From: Tumebacillus lacus
Lineage (GTDB): Bacteria > Bacillota > Bacilli > Tumebacillales > Tumebacillaceae
Reading direction: 5' to 3'
Length of the DNA: 64,000 nt
Assembly: GCF_026410385.1 (NCBI RefSeq)
Contig: NZ_JAPMLT010000003.1
Coordinates: forward strand, 62,001-126,000
In this document: positions 1 to 7,991 of the stretch, one piece after another
Numbering within the stretch: position 1 is the stretch's first letter
How the letters are laid out: every line of letters starts with the position of its first letter
The notes under the pieces: generated by a model
The model's database searches: none
What the model was told of the DNA's origin: nothing
What the model saw: the letters and a program-made list of their open reading frames with translations, nothing else
Position numbers and translations under genes: made by a program

Positions 1-286
1 CCTGCTTCAGCGGGTGGACTTCCTTCGGGCGCTCCTTGCGGTTCGCCTTGTAGATCGGCGAGAGGCGATGCCGAAAGTTTTGACCGTCGTTGTCGAAGAT
101 CACCGACATGTGGGACGGTCGGAACCGGCGTACCAATTTTTTGATCGTCGTCGTGTACTGCGCGCACGCTTTGGCGACGATCCGGTCGGTCGCCTCTTCA
201 TAGTCCCCCCGCTTCTTCGCCTTGGCGATGTGGCGGTAGAGGACCGAATACATGATATGATTGCCGTCAATCAGCAGGAGTTGCAA
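1..286 (-). CDS. 5'-3' exonuclease family protein (N-terminal part, runs off left edge)
   Basis: Only the first 95 residues are present. They carry the start of a flap/5'-3' exonuclease (PIN-like) domain of the kind found at the N-terminus of DNA polymerase I: LLLIDGN at residues 3-9, VIFDNDG at 62-68, FRH at 71-73 and YKANRK at 79-84. The Asp residues in the first two motifs would be metal ligands. I chose the TTG at 286 because GGAGG lies at 296-300, nine bases upstream; an ATG start would remove the first motif. Whether this is a stand-alone exonuclease or the front of a polymerase cannot be decided here. Confidence 0.8.
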   Translation of the reverse strand, partial: MQLLLIDGNHIMYSVLYRHIAKAKKRGDYEEATDRIVAKACAQYTTTIKKLVRRFRPSHMSVIFDNDGQNFRHRLSPIYKANRKERPKEVHPLKQ

Positions 287-307
287 ATGTAGTAGCCTCC
301 ACTTCTC

Positions 308-619
308 TTACAGCTCGTCCTCGATCTCTTCCAAGATCATCAGCAGGTCGCGGCGCAGCACATGGCCCGCCTCTTCCACGCTCATCCGTTGCAACGGCGT
401 CACGTGCCCGTCCTGCTGCACCTGCAGCGCTGCCTCGCCCGTTTGCTCGATCAGCACTTGAAACCGCACATCTTCGCTCAGATGTTTATATTCGACGATC
501 AGCCATCCCCCACCTGCCAACGGTTGCGGGTCCTGCGGCGAGCGCGTGCGCTCAAAGCCGGCCATCCGCTCCGGGAACGGGGTGTGCTGCATCGTCTGGA
601 GCAACTGTTCGTGATTCAT
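308..619 (-). CDS. hypothetical protein, 103 aa
   Basis: I do not recognise this family. The ATG at 619 is preceded by AAGGAG ten bases upstream, so I prefer it over an in-frame start further out at 652. The product is soluble and acidic at the C-terminus (last eight residues are mostly Glu, Asp and Leu), with no signal peptide or membrane segment. It ends 21 bases before the exonuclease gene on the same strand, so the two are probably co-transcribed. Confidence 0.7.
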   Translation of the reverse strand: MNHEQLLQTMQHTPFPERMAGFERTRSPQDPQPLAGGGWLIVEYKHLSEDVRFQVLIEQTGEAALQVQQDGHVTPLQRMSVEEAGHVLRRDLLMILEEIEDEL

Positions 620-697
620 CTCTTGACAACTCCTTCCGGCGCAGTCGTTCACTCTCCATTATGCGCTTTTCGGGCCGCTTTGAAAATATTTCCGGGC

Positions 698-753
698 AAA
701 AAAAGACGGGGCAGTTGCGGCGACCGCTGCGGGTCGCCTCGCCTCCCCCGTCT
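698..753 (-). terminator. Rho-independent terminator after the 759-1477 gene pair
   Basis: An outer stem AGACGGGG/CCCCGTCT encloses an inner stem GGCGACC/GGTCGCC, and on the minus strand it is followed by seven T residues. It lies just past the stop of the leftmost of the two paralogous genes. Confidence 0.75.
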
Positions 754-758
754 GCTTG

Positions 759-1142
759 CTATTCTTTTTCCCGATTGGTGTGCTCATCGGCAAGGCCGTA
801 TCCGTCCTCTTCACCTTCCACCGGGGGCTTGTCTGTCAGTCCCGGCTCGATCTTCGCCCAGATGTTCAGGTCGTTGATCACGCTGGCGATGGCAAAGTAT
901 TCCTCGTACAACTCACACACGCGATCCCAGTCGTCCTCTTCGGAGATCGCCTGGTGTTTGGCGTTGATCTCGTCTTCCAGCTCTTTGATCCGGTCCGGGA
1001 TCCGGGCTTTGATCCGCTCCCATTCCTCGATCATCTCGGCTTGCTCGTGCAACGGGTACATCCACCAGTCGCGGTCGGTCTCCGGCAGCCGGATGCCGAG
1101 CCGCTCATTGAAAACGAAGCGAAAGCCTCTCTCTGCTGTCAT
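759..1142 (-). CDS. hypothetical protein, 127 aa, paralogue of its upstream neighbour
   Basis: Function unknown. The start at 1142 has GGAGGG nine bases upstream. Residues 7 to 95 align without gaps to the upstream gene (1163-1477), with about 26 of 89 positions identical by hand count, including a DR-x2-ELE segment and an IAS-x3-DLNI segment near the end. The sequence is largely helical in appearance, rich in Glu and Trp, with an extra acidic tail of about 30 residues absent from its partner. No membrane segment is seen. The two genes are 20 bases apart and share one promoter. Confidence 0.75.
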   Translation of the reverse strand: MTAERGFRFVFNERLGIRLPETDRDWWMYPLHEQAEMIEEWERIKARIPDRIKELEDEINAKHQAISEEDDWDRVCELYEEYFAIASVINDLNIWAKIEPGLTDKPPVEGEEDGYGLADEHTNREKE

Positions 1143-1162
1143 CACGGCTTCCCTCCCGTTTT

Positions 1163-1477
1163 TTAGAAATGTGCCTTTGCCATATCCTCGTACGCACTGC
1201 GCGACAGGATGTTCAGGTCGCACACGATGCTGGCGAGGTCCATCATCTCCGTGTTCAGATCGTGCATCTCATCGGCCGTCTCGACCGTGTACATCGCTTC
1301 CAATTTTTCCATCATCTTCGCTTCCAGCTCTGCAACGCGGTCGGTCATGTTGGCGCAGATCAAGATCCATTTGCTCCAGACCTGTTTGCGTTCCTCTGCG
1401 CTCAGTTTCGACAGATCATACTCTTGGCGAAGCAGGTAAACGCCCATCCGTGTATCAAAAGTAAAAGCCTCGTGCAT
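1163..1477 (-). CDS. hypothetical protein, 104 aa, first of a paralogous pair
   Basis: Function unknown; it is the shorter partner of the gene at 759-1142 and ends soon after the shared DLNI motif. The start at 1477 has AAGGAG about seven bases upstream, which is better than the in-frame codon at 1546, itself inside the predicted promoter. The sequence is probably a helical hairpin: a Glu/Lys/Met-rich helix (residues about 45 to 65) and a second helix ending at DLASIVCDLNI. The tandem arrangement suggests an old duplication whose products may form a heteromer; that is inference. Confidence 0.75.
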   Translation of the reverse strand: MHEAFTFDTRMGVYLLRQEYDLSKLSAEERKQVWSKWILICANMTDRVAELEAKMMEKLEAMYTVETADEMHDLNTEMMDLASIVCDLNILSRSAYEDMAKAHF

Positions 1478-1517
1478 CTGGCTCTCCTTCTTTCTATTAA
1501 AGAATTCTCTCCGTACA

Positions 1518-1546
1518 ATTCTAATAGTTGATAGGTCAAGGGTCAA
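1518..1546 (-). promoter_or_regulatory. sigma-A type promoter for the 1477-759 pair
   Basis: On the minus strand TTGACC (1541-1546) is followed after exactly 17 bases by TAGAAT (1518-1523). It lies 40 bases upstream of the ATG at 1477. Confidence 0.7.
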
Positions 1547-1612
1547 CGGTATCTCTTACCGCAGGGCGGGAAATCGCCTACAGGCATCCTCAACAGCGGC
1601 GACGAGATCACA

Positions 1613-1650
1613 AAAAGAGCCTTGGGCAGCAGACCCAAGGCTCTTTTTGT
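1613..1650 (-). terminator. terminator after the thioesterase gene
   Basis: AGAGCCTTGGG and CCCAAGGCTCT form a perfect 11-base stem flanked by A5 and T5, so it could act on both strands. It lies 18 bases past the thioesterase stop. Confidence 0.85.
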
Positions 1651-1667
1651 GTGATGCGAGGACATTT

Positions 1668-2201
1668 CTATCGATCCCACGGTTTGCGCGACTCGAACAG
1701 TTCGGCGATCGCGCGGCTCTGCTGACGGCGCAGACGGCGGGCATCGGCCCGCTCCGGCGCGCTGTCATACAGGCGTTGCTCCTCCTCTGTCTCCGGGATG
1801 ACGCCCGGCACGAGGATCGGTTTGTTGTCCGGATCGAGCGCGACAAACGTCAGGAACGACGTGGCGCAAATCGCGCGCTTGCCGGTCAGCAGATCCTCGG
1901 CTACGACCTTGACGAACACCTCCATCGAGGTCTTGTGGGTCCACGTGACAAACGATTCGAGGCAGATCGAATCGCCTTCGCGGATCGGGTTCAGGAAGTC
2001 GACCGAGTCGGTCGAGGCGGTGACCACGCGCTGACGGCAGTGACGCATCGCCGAGATCGCGGCGATATCGTCGATGTAGGCCATGACCTTGCCGCCAAAC
2101 ATTGTGTGGTGGTTGTTTGTATCGGGCGGCAACACGATGCTCGCCTTAACAGCCCGCGATTCACGGACACTTTTTTTCGGCAGTGGCATTTGTTCGGACA
2201 T
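1668..2201 (-). CDS. acyl-CoA thioesterase, hotdog fold
   Basis: A 177-residue single-hotdog thioesterase of the YciA/BACH type, expected to hydrolyse acyl-CoA esters in the cytoplasm. The signature NHHTMFGGKVMAYIDD (residues about 29-44) is the typical active-site helix, and the later MEVFVKV and SFLTFVALD segments are the usual central strands. An Arg-rich C-terminal tail (about residues 145-177) extends beyond the core. The start at 2201 has a modest GAGGG upstream. It is monocistronic, divergent from the amidase gene, and closed by a strong terminator. Confidence 0.9.
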   Translation of the reverse strand: MSEQMPLPKKSVRESRAVKASIVLPPDTNNHHTMFGGKVMAYIDDIAAISAMRHCRQRVVTASTDSVDFLNPIREGDSICLESFVTWTHKTSMEVFVKVVAEDLLTGKRAICATSFLTFVALDPDNKPILVPGVIPETEEEQRLYDSAPERADARRLRRQQSRAIAELFESRKPWDR

Positions 2202-2395
2202 AGACGTCCCTCACTCTCGAGTTTGGAAATTCTTTCTTCATTATAACGGATTCCCGCGCCTTTGCATGCATTCCGCTCATAGACGCACTATCAAAAAGAT
2301 TCAGACGGGTAAGCGATTTCACACTTTTTATTAATGTTTCAATCGGTTATTATAGTATTACGGACTAAAATAATAGAAAAACGGAGGACATCCCC

Positions 2396-3949
2396 ATGAA
2401 AAAACAAGCTTGGCAAGCAGCGATCTTGACCGCAGCGCTCGTGTTTACCGTCACCCCGGCTGTGCCGTTCGCCGCTCTGGCTCAAGACCCGGCCTTGGCG
2501 ACACAGGCGACTGAAATCAACTTGAACGCCGCGTTCGCACAGGCGGCCGAGGAGTTCAGCGTGCCGCAGGAACTGCTGATGGCGATCTCCTACAGCGAGA
2601 CCCGCTGGCAAGACCACGCCGACGAGCCGTCGAAAAACAACGGCTACGGCCTGATGCACCTTGTCGACAACAACACGCAAAACAACCTCGTCGAAGCGGC
2701 CAAAGGTCTCCGTCTGACCAAAAAAGAGCTGATGACCTCTCCTCTGCAGAACATCCGCGGCGGCGCGTATCTGCTGGCTCAGTATCAAAAAGACCTGGAC
2801 AAGCCGCTCACCGCCGACCTCAACGATTGGTATGAGGCGGTCGGGCTGTATTTTGAATCGACCGACAAAAACGCGACCGTCCTGTTCGCCGACGCGGTCT
2901 TCGCGCTGCTCAAAGACGGCGTCTCCCTGACCACTCCGCAAGGGCAGTCGCTGTCGATCCCGGCCAACCCGAGCATCGAGCCGAACAAAGGCCGCTATGA
3001 AGGCGTGACCGATCTGGTCAGCATCCAGTCGACCGACTACGGTCCCGCTCTGTGGAACGCTGCCTACTCCGGCAATTATCAAGTCGCATCCCGTCCGGGC
3101 AGCGACCCGATCAACAAAGTGATCATCCATGACATCGAAGGGTCCTACTCCTCGGCGATCAACTGGTTCAAAAACCCGGACGCCAACGTCTCGGCACACT
3201 ATGTCATCCGCTCCAGCGACGGTCAGATCACGCAGATGGTCCGCGAAAAAGACATCGCGTGGCATGCCCGCACCTTCAACACCAACTCGATCGGCATCGA
3301 ACACGAAGGCTATGCCAACCAAACCGGCTGGTACACCGACTCGATGTACCGCGCGTCCGCTGCCCTCGTCAAAGCGATCTGTGAAAAATACGGCATCGCG
3401 ATGACCCGCGACAACATCCTTGCCCACTCGGAGCTCTACGGCAACGACCACACCGACCCGGGCAAGTACTGGGATTGGCAATACTTCATGACGCTCGTCA
3501 CCGGCGTCAACAAAAACTACCGCGTCATCCAAGTGGACGACAGCAACTACGAAAACAACTTCTTTTCCAAATACGGCACCGCCTCGTACTGGAGATCGGC
3601 GACAGGCGTCGGCCTGCACAATCAGATGACCTACACCAACGGCCAAGGCACCACCTCGGTCACCGACAACTACGCGATCTACCGGCCGAACATCCCGGTC
3701 GCAGGCACCTACGAGGTGAAAGTGTTCATCCCGGAAAACAACGCCGCCACCACCAACGCCCGCTACCACATCTATTACAACGGCGGCTCCGTGACCAAGA
3801 TCGTCGACCAATCGATCTACAACAACGCCTGGGTGTCGCTCGGCACCTACTCGTTCGCATCCGGCACCACCGGCTATGTCAAGCTGGCCGACAACACCAC
3901 CGACAAAGTGGCAATCGGCTTTGACGCGATCAAGTTCATGGCTCGTTAA
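2396..3949 (+). CDS. secreted N-acetylmuramoyl-L-alanine amidase, first of a tandem pair
   Basis: A 517-residue exported cell-wall hydrolase. A signal peptide (residues 1 to about 30, cut near ALA-Q) precedes a lytic-transglycosylase-like region (about 44-135) that keeps the catalytic-type Glu in YSETR (E68), then NNGYGLMHL and NIRGGAYLL. An amidase_2 domain follows (about 228-370) with expected zinc ligands H245, H344 and D354 and the catalytic-type E302. The last 140 residues look like a golvesin/Xly-type beta-sandwich wall-binding domain. The start has CGGAGGAC just upstream. Carrying both a transglycosylase-like and an amidase domain could allow glycan and stem-peptide cleavage by one protein. 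Confidence 0.88.
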   Translation: MKKQAWQAAILTAALVFTVTPAVPFAALAQDPALATQATEINLNAAFAQAAEEFSVPQELLMAISYSETRWQDHADEPSKNNGYGLMHLVDNNTQNNLVEAAKGLRLTKKELMTSPLQNIRGGAYLLAQYQKDLDKPLTADLNDWYEAVGLYFESTDKNATVLFADAVFALLKDGVSLTTPQGQSLSIPANPSIEPNKGRYEGVTDLVSIQSTDYGPALWNAAYSGNYQVASRPGSDPINKVIIHDIEGSYSSAINWFKNPDANVSAHYVIRSSDGQITQMVREKDIAWHARTFNTNSIGIEHEGYANQTGWYTDSMYRASAALVKAICEKYGIAMTRDNILAHSELYGNDHTDPGKYWDWQYFMTLVTGVNKNYRVIQVDDSNYENNFFSKYGTASYWRSATGVGLHNQMTYTNGQGTTSVTDNYAIYRPNIPVAGTYEVKVFIPENNAATTNARYHIYYNGGSVTKIVDQSIYNNAWVSLGTYSFASGTTGYVKLADNTTDKVAIGFDAIKFMAR

Positions 3950-3978
3950 CAGCAAGAAAGTTCAAAAATAAAAAATAA

Positions 3979-4006
3979 TAGACATTTATCAAACTGCCAT
4001 TATAGA
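3979..4006 (+). promoter_or_regulatory. possible promoter of the second amidase gene
   Basis: TAGACA (3979-3984) and TATAGA (4001-4006) are 16 bases apart. A similar ATTATAG-TATTA box lies upstream of the first amidase near 2348, so the two genes may answer to the same sigma factor. No terminator separates them, so read-through is also possible. Confidence 0.45.
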
Positions 4007-4050
4007 ATAGGGTCAAATAACTCACACACCAAATTTGGAGGTCATCTGCC

Positions 4051-5601
4051 GTGCAAAAACGACTTTGGCAAACTGCTGTGCTGACCGCTTTGACCCTGTC
4101 TGTTTCCACTTCTGTACCGTTCGCAGCGCTCGCCGAAAACCCGGCATCCCTCACCGCAGACGCGAAGACGACCGATCTGAACGCTGCATTTGCGCAGGCA
4201 GCTGCTGAATTTGGCGTTCCGCAGTCCCTGTTGATGGCGATCTCCTACAGTGAGACCCGCTGGCAAGAACATGGGGACGAGCCGTCGAAAAACAACGGCT
4301 TTGGCCTGATGCACCTCGTTGACAATCACAAGCAAAAAGGCTTGGAGACCGCTGCCAAAGGTCTCGGCCTTTCCAAAAACGACCTGAAAAAATCCCCGCT
4401 GCACAACATCCGCGGCGGTGCCTACCTGCTGGCGAAACACCAGCAAGAGCTGCACAAACCGCTTTCGGACGACGTGGCCGACTGGTACGAGGCGACCGCC
4501 CGCTACTTTGACTCCAAGGACAAAGCGGCGACCGTCCTGTTTGCCGACGCGGTCTATGCGATCCTCAAAAACGGTGCCGCTCTGACCACGCCGGAAGGGC
4601 AGACGCTGGAGGTCGCGCCGACAGCCGCCCTCGTGCCGCTCAAAGGTGAGTACGCAGGCGTGTCGTCCGATGTGAGCATCCAGTCGGCCGACTACGGGCC
4701 GGCGCTGTGGAACCCGGCCTACTCGGGCAACTACGCGGTCGCGTCCCGCCCGACCAGCAATCCGATCACCTCGGTGATCATCCATGACATCGAAGGTTCG
4801 TACGCATCGGCGATCAACTGGTTCAAAGACCCGGCGGCAGGGGTGTCGGCGCACTACGTCATCCGCTCCAGCGACGGCCAGATCACCCAGATGGTGGCAG
4901 AAAAGGACATCGCGTGGCATGCCCGCTCCTACAACTCAACCTCAATCGGCATCGAGCACGAAGGCTATGCCAACCAAACCGGCTGGTACACTGACTCGAT
5001 GTACCGGGCGTCCGCCGCTCTCGTGCGCAACATCGGGCAGAAATACGGTATCCCGCTAACCCGCGACAACATCCTCGCGCACTCCGAACTGTGGGGCAAC
5101 ACCCACACCGATCCGGGCAAGTACTGGGATTGGAACTATTACATGCAACTCGTGAACCAGAACATGACGAAAAACTACGCCGTCGTCAACATGGACGACA
5201 GCAACTTCGAAAACGGCTCTTTCACCAAATACGGCCCGGCTGAATACTGGCGTCCGATCACCGGCTACGGCATCCACAACCAGATGACGTACACCAACGG
5301 CAACATGTACACCATCGCCAACTACGGCATCTACAAGCCGAACATCCCGACGGCCGGCTCCTACGAGATCAAAGTGTTCATCCCGTCCAACTACGCAGGC
5401 ACAGCCGGAGCCCGCTACGTGATCACCCATGCGGGCGGCACCACCACCAAAGTGATCGCGCAAAAAGACTATTCCAACGAGTGGGTCTCGCTAGGCACCT
5501 ACACGTTTGCAGCCGGCACCGCCGGACAAGTCAAGCTCGGAGACGACACCGGTGACAAAGCGTCCATCGCCTTTGACGGCATCCGTTTCATCGCCCGCTA
5601 A
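4051..5601 (+). CDS. secreted N-acetylmuramoyl-L-alanine amidase, second of a tandem pair
   Basis: A 516-residue paralogue of the gene at 2396, collinear over its whole length: signal peptide, transglycosylase-like region with E68, amidase_2 domain with H245, E302, H344 and D354 at identical positions, and a C-terminal golvesin-like module. The GTG start is supported by GGAGG nine bases upstream. Divergence is greatest in the linker (about residues 180-205) and C-terminal module, while the amidase core is almost unchanged, which fits duplication with change in wall binding rather than chemistry. The gene has its own promoter-like boxes and ends in a terminator. Confidence 0.88.
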   Translation: MQKRLWQTAVLTALTLSVSTSVPFAALAENPASLTADAKTTDLNAAFAQAAAEFGVPQSLLMAISYSETRWQEHGDEPSKNNGFGLMHLVDNHKQKGLETAAKGLGLSKNDLKKSPLHNIRGGAYLLAKHQQELHKPLSDDVADWYEATARYFDSKDKAATVLFADAVYAILKNGAALTTPEGQTLEVAPTAALVPLKGEYAGVSSDVSIQSADYGPALWNPAYSGNYAVASRPTSNPITSVIIHDIEGSYASAINWFKDPAAGVSAHYVIRSSDGQITQMVAEKDIAWHARSYNSTSIGIEHEGYANQTGWYTDSMYRASAALVRNIGQKYGIPLTRDNILAHSELWGNTHTDPGKYWDWNYYMQLVNQNMTKNYAVVNMDDSNFENGSFTKYGPAEYWRPITGYGIHNQMTYTNGNMYTIANYGIYKPNIPTAGSYEIKVFIPSNYAGTAGARYVITHAGGTTTKVIAQKDYSNEWVSLGTYTFAAGTAGQVKLGDDTGDKASIAFDGIRFIAR

Positions 5602-5610
5602 CCTCCCAAA

Positions 5611-5642
5611 AAAAGACCTCCTGCAGGGGCAGGAGGTCTTTT
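5611..5642. terminator. bidirectional terminator between amidase and VOC genes
   Basis: AAAAGACCTCCTGC and GCAGGAGGTCTTTT form a perfect stem around a four-base loop, between convergent genes. The A and T tracts serve both strands. Confidence 0.85.
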
Positions 5643-5645
5643 CGC

Positions 5646-6038
5646 TTATTTCCGGGTCGATTCGAACAGTTCGATCCACTCGCCGTCCGGGCCTCGGAAG
5701 AACATATAACGCGAGCCGTTCGGGAGCGTGGTGATCTCCTCGTCGATAAAGGATACGTTCAGACCGCGCAGCCGCTCGATCTCCGGCTCCAACTCGTCCA
5801 CCGTCAAGGCGATATGATGCACTTTGCCTTCAGTCGGCAGATCCGGGTTGTAGCCTTCGATCAATTCCAGTTCGGTCTCGTTGTGATTTTTGAAGCCGAG
5901 AAACGCGAGGCGAATCACGCCGTTTGTATGATCCAGCGTACCTTTCAGTTCCATCCCGATCACCTTGGTGTAAAACTCGATGGACGACTCCAGATCGCGT
6001 ACTTGGATGCCGACGTGTTCGATTTTTTTGATTGCCAT
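5646..6038 (-). CDS. VOC (glyoxalase/bleomycin resistance) family protein
   Basis: A 130-residue protein with two beta-alpha-beta-beta-beta halves typical of the vicinal oxygen chelate superfamily. The first half opens with KKIEHVGIQVRDLE and carries the FYTKVIGMEL motif; the second begins HHIALTVDELE and ends with FRGPDGEWIELFE, whose last Glu is the usual metal ligand, together with the His near residue 8 and His in VHHIAL. The start at 6038 has GGAGGAG upstream. The glyoxalase I-like spacing is compatible with lactoylglutathione-type or bacillithiol-type chemistry, but the substrate is not evident. Confidence 0.85.
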   Translation of the reverse strand: MAIKKIEHVGIQVRDLESSIEFYTKVIGMELKGTLDHTNGVIRLAFLGFKNHNETELELIEGYNPDLPTEGKVHHIALTVDELEPEIERLRGLNVSFIDEEITTLPNGSRYMFFRGPDGEWIELFESTRK

Positions 6039-6133
6039 TTGCTCTCCTCCTGGAGGAAATTTGGTTTCCCTTCCAGTATACACCTAGTACACGGAGATCA
6101 GTTCTTGCGATCAGAAAGGGAACTCTACACGAC

Positions 6134-7006
6134 ATGGATACTGTCACTCACACTCTGTTTGGCGTGATTCTCTACCGCGCCATCCCCAAGACCGGGATGG
6201 ACAAGCCGATGACCCGCGCTCTGTTGCTGACTTCGTTGGTCGGCAGCCAGATCCCCGACATCGACGTCGTCTCGCAATGGTGGGACTCCAGCGGTCAATA
6301 TCTGATGTGGCATCGCGGGATCACGCACTCGATCTTCCTCGCCCCGGTGTGGGCGTTGTTGATCTCGCTGGTCTGTCTGCTGCTGTTTAAAACCAAAGAC
6401 TGGCGGCTGTTCTGGATCGGATTGCTCGCCGTCTTCATCCATGACACCAGCGACATCTTCAACGCTTGGGGCACCGGTTATCTGGAGCCGTTCACCCAGC
6501 AGCGATTGACGTTCGGCACGGTCCCGATCGTCGATCTGGTGTTCTGGGTGCTGATCCTCGGCGGATTTGTCGTGACAAGATGGAAGCGGCACCTGCCGAC
6601 CCACCGCGTGTTCCAAGGCGTCTGGGCCCTGATCGCCCTGCACATCGCCGTGCAGTCGATCCAAGGCTACGCGATCTACGACAGCGCCAAAGAGCGCTAC
6701 GAGCAGGTGGCACTGGCCGCCGACTTCGTGCCGTGGAGCTATCAGGTGATTGGCAAAGCGGGCGACACGGTGGAGATCTCGCAGGCGACCACCGCGTTTG
6801 GCGAGCTGAAATTGCTGCATCGCCTGCCGACGGCGACGCAGGCCGACCTCACCGACCTGTTCGCGCAAAATCCGGCAGCCCGCACGCTCCAGCAGTGGGC
6901 CCCGCTCGTCGTCATCGTCGACGAACCGGGCCGGACCGGCCTCTACGACCCGCGATTCTATCGCAACGGTCAGTCGTTCCTGTTCGAGTACATCGACAAG
7001 AAATAG
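6134..7006 (+). CDS. membrane-bound metal-dependent hydrolase, YdjM/DUF457 type
   Basis: A 290-residue integral membrane protein. The N-terminus MDTVTHTLFG and the following PDIDVVS and HRGITHS motifs supply the His and Asp residues characteristic of this family, with further HDTSD after the second membrane helix. About four hydrophobic segments occupy residues 30-175; the last 100 residues are soluble. I start at the ATG at 6134 because it places the conserved THTLFG at the N-terminus; the ribosome site (AAAGGGA) is about 12 bases away and weak. Biochemical function is unproven for most members. It lies alone, divergent from the VOC gene. Confidence 0.82.
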   Translation: MDTVTHTLFGVILYRAIPKTGMDKPMTRALLLTSLVGSQIPDIDVVSQWWDSSGQYLMWHRGITHSIFLAPVWALLISLVCLLLFKTKDWRLFWIGLLAVFIHDTSDIFNAWGTGYLEPFTQQRLTFGTVPIVDLVFWVLILGGFVVTRWKRHLPTHRVFQGVWALIALHIAVQSIQGYAIYDSAKERYEQVALAADFVPWSYQVIGKAGDTVEISQATTAFGELKLLHRLPTATQADLTDLFAQNPAARTLQQWAPLVVIVDEPGRTGLYDPRFYRNGQSFLFEYIDKK

Positions 7007-7011
7007 GACAC

Positions 7012-7055
7012 AAAAAGGCGCCCTCAACCGGCCAGATGCCGGAGGGCGTCTTTTT
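7012..7055. terminator. bidirectional terminator between membrane hydrolase and DUF3050 gene
   Basis: GGCGCCCTC pairs with GAGGGCGTC around an inner CCGGCC/GCCGG stem, flanked by A5 and T5. Confidence 0.8.
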
Positions 7056-7083
7056 CTGCTTCTCTGCGAATCAAACGTGTTGC

Positions 7084-7842
7084 TTAGACCAGTTGCTTGT
7101 AAATGCCGTCCCAGAGCTTGATCCGCGACTCCAGGCACTCCCCGGCGACCCGTTGCGCCTCCGCCAGCTTGACCTCGTTTTCTGCGCACAGCGCGTCGAG
7201 CAATTGCTTGGCCAGGGGGCCGTGACGGTCGTTGTCCAACTCAATATGACGTTCCAGATAGTAGACGAGACGTCCCGTCTTCCCGTCTTTGCCCTGTTCA
7301 AAGTCTTTGACCAGCCCGGAGAACATGTCCGGGATGATGTGCTCGCGGCCATAGAAAAACGCCGCTGCGACTTCATGCGGCTTGCCCTCCAGCACGACCT
7401 GCATCGTCTGGGAGACAAAGTCGCGGATGAAAGCCGGGATGTCGTTCGCCATCAACGCTTGCTCGATGTCCTGACCGGCACGCAGCCGTTCGATCAGACC
7501 GAGCACCGGCGCCGTGTCCGCTCCGACCTCCTCCATCGCTTGCACATACAATTCGAAGTGCGAGATGTACCCGCCGTCACCGTCCTCGTCCGATTCCTCA
7601 CCGAGCACGATCTCGTTGATGAAGCGGGCAAAATAGGGGGACTTGTCCGGCAGCCACGGCAACGTGGTGACCGTGACGAGTTGCTGCATCCGCTTGAGCA
7701 GGCTCATGAAGTCCCACACCGCAAACGCATGATATTGCATAAAGACCAACGCTCGTTCCGCCGAGTGCACCTCCTTGTAGATCGGGTGATCCAACAGGCG
7801 GTCACGAATCGCTTGCAACGGTTCCACACTTCCAACAGTCAT
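7084..7842 (-). CDS. DUF3050 family protein, heme-oxygenase-like fold
   Basis: A 252-residue cytoplasmic protein of the DUF3050 family, which belongs to the heme-oxygenase-like helical superfamily. Candidate metal ligands are E82/E83 in LGEES, H95 in SHFELY, E167 in GREH, and the H199-x3-D203-x3-H207 motif in HIELDNDRH, the arrangement seen in diiron oxidases of this fold (HDOs). H38 in QYHAFAVWDFM is also a conserved-looking position. The start has AGAGGAGG upstream. It is monocistronic with a TetR-like palindrome 36 bases upstream, so it is probably induced by a small molecule. Reaction unknown. Confidence 0.85.
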   Translation of the reverse strand: MTVGSVEPLQAIRDRLLDHPIYKEVHSAERALVFMQYHAFAVWDFMSLLKRMQQLVTVTTLPWLPDKSPYFARFINEIVLGEESDEDGDGGYISHFELYVQAMEEVGADTAPVLGLIERLRAGQDIEQALMANDIPAFIRDFVSQTMQVVLEGKPHEVAAAFFYGREHIIPDMFSGLVKDFEQGKDGKTGRLVYYLERHIELDNDRHGPLAKQLLDALCAENEVKLAEAQRVAGECLESRIKLWDGIYKQLV

Positions 7843-7877
7843 GAGAAATCCTCCTCTGAACGCGTCATTATTTTTGG

Positions 7878-7893
7878 TTGACTATTTAGTCAA
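7878..7893. promoter_or_regulatory. 16-bp palindromic operator, TetR-like, upstream of the DUF3050 gene
   Basis: TTGACTATTTAGTCAA is a perfect inverted repeat (7-base arms, 2-base centre). On the minus strand it contains a TTGACT that could serve as the -35 box, so a bound repressor would block transcription. No TetR gene is in the window. Confidence 0.6.
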
Positions 7894-7905
7894 TGAAAAG
7901 CCCTG

Positions 7906-7936
7906 AGAAAACCGCGTCCCTCTCGACGCGGTTTCG
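7906..7936 (-). terminator. terminator of the pseudo-subtilase operon
   Basis: AACCGCGTC and GACGCGGTT form a stable stem followed on the minus strand by TTTTCTC, some 55 bases past the stop. Confidence 0.7.
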
Positions 7937-7991
7937 CTCTGACTTTTATTATACTCTTACTTTATTAAAATTCAAGATGCGATTGTGATTC

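Noticed and set aside
2339-5463. Long open frames antisense to the two amidase genes
   Set aside because: Val/Arg/Asp-rich translations without domains or ribosome sites; they follow from the GC-rich third positions of the real genes.
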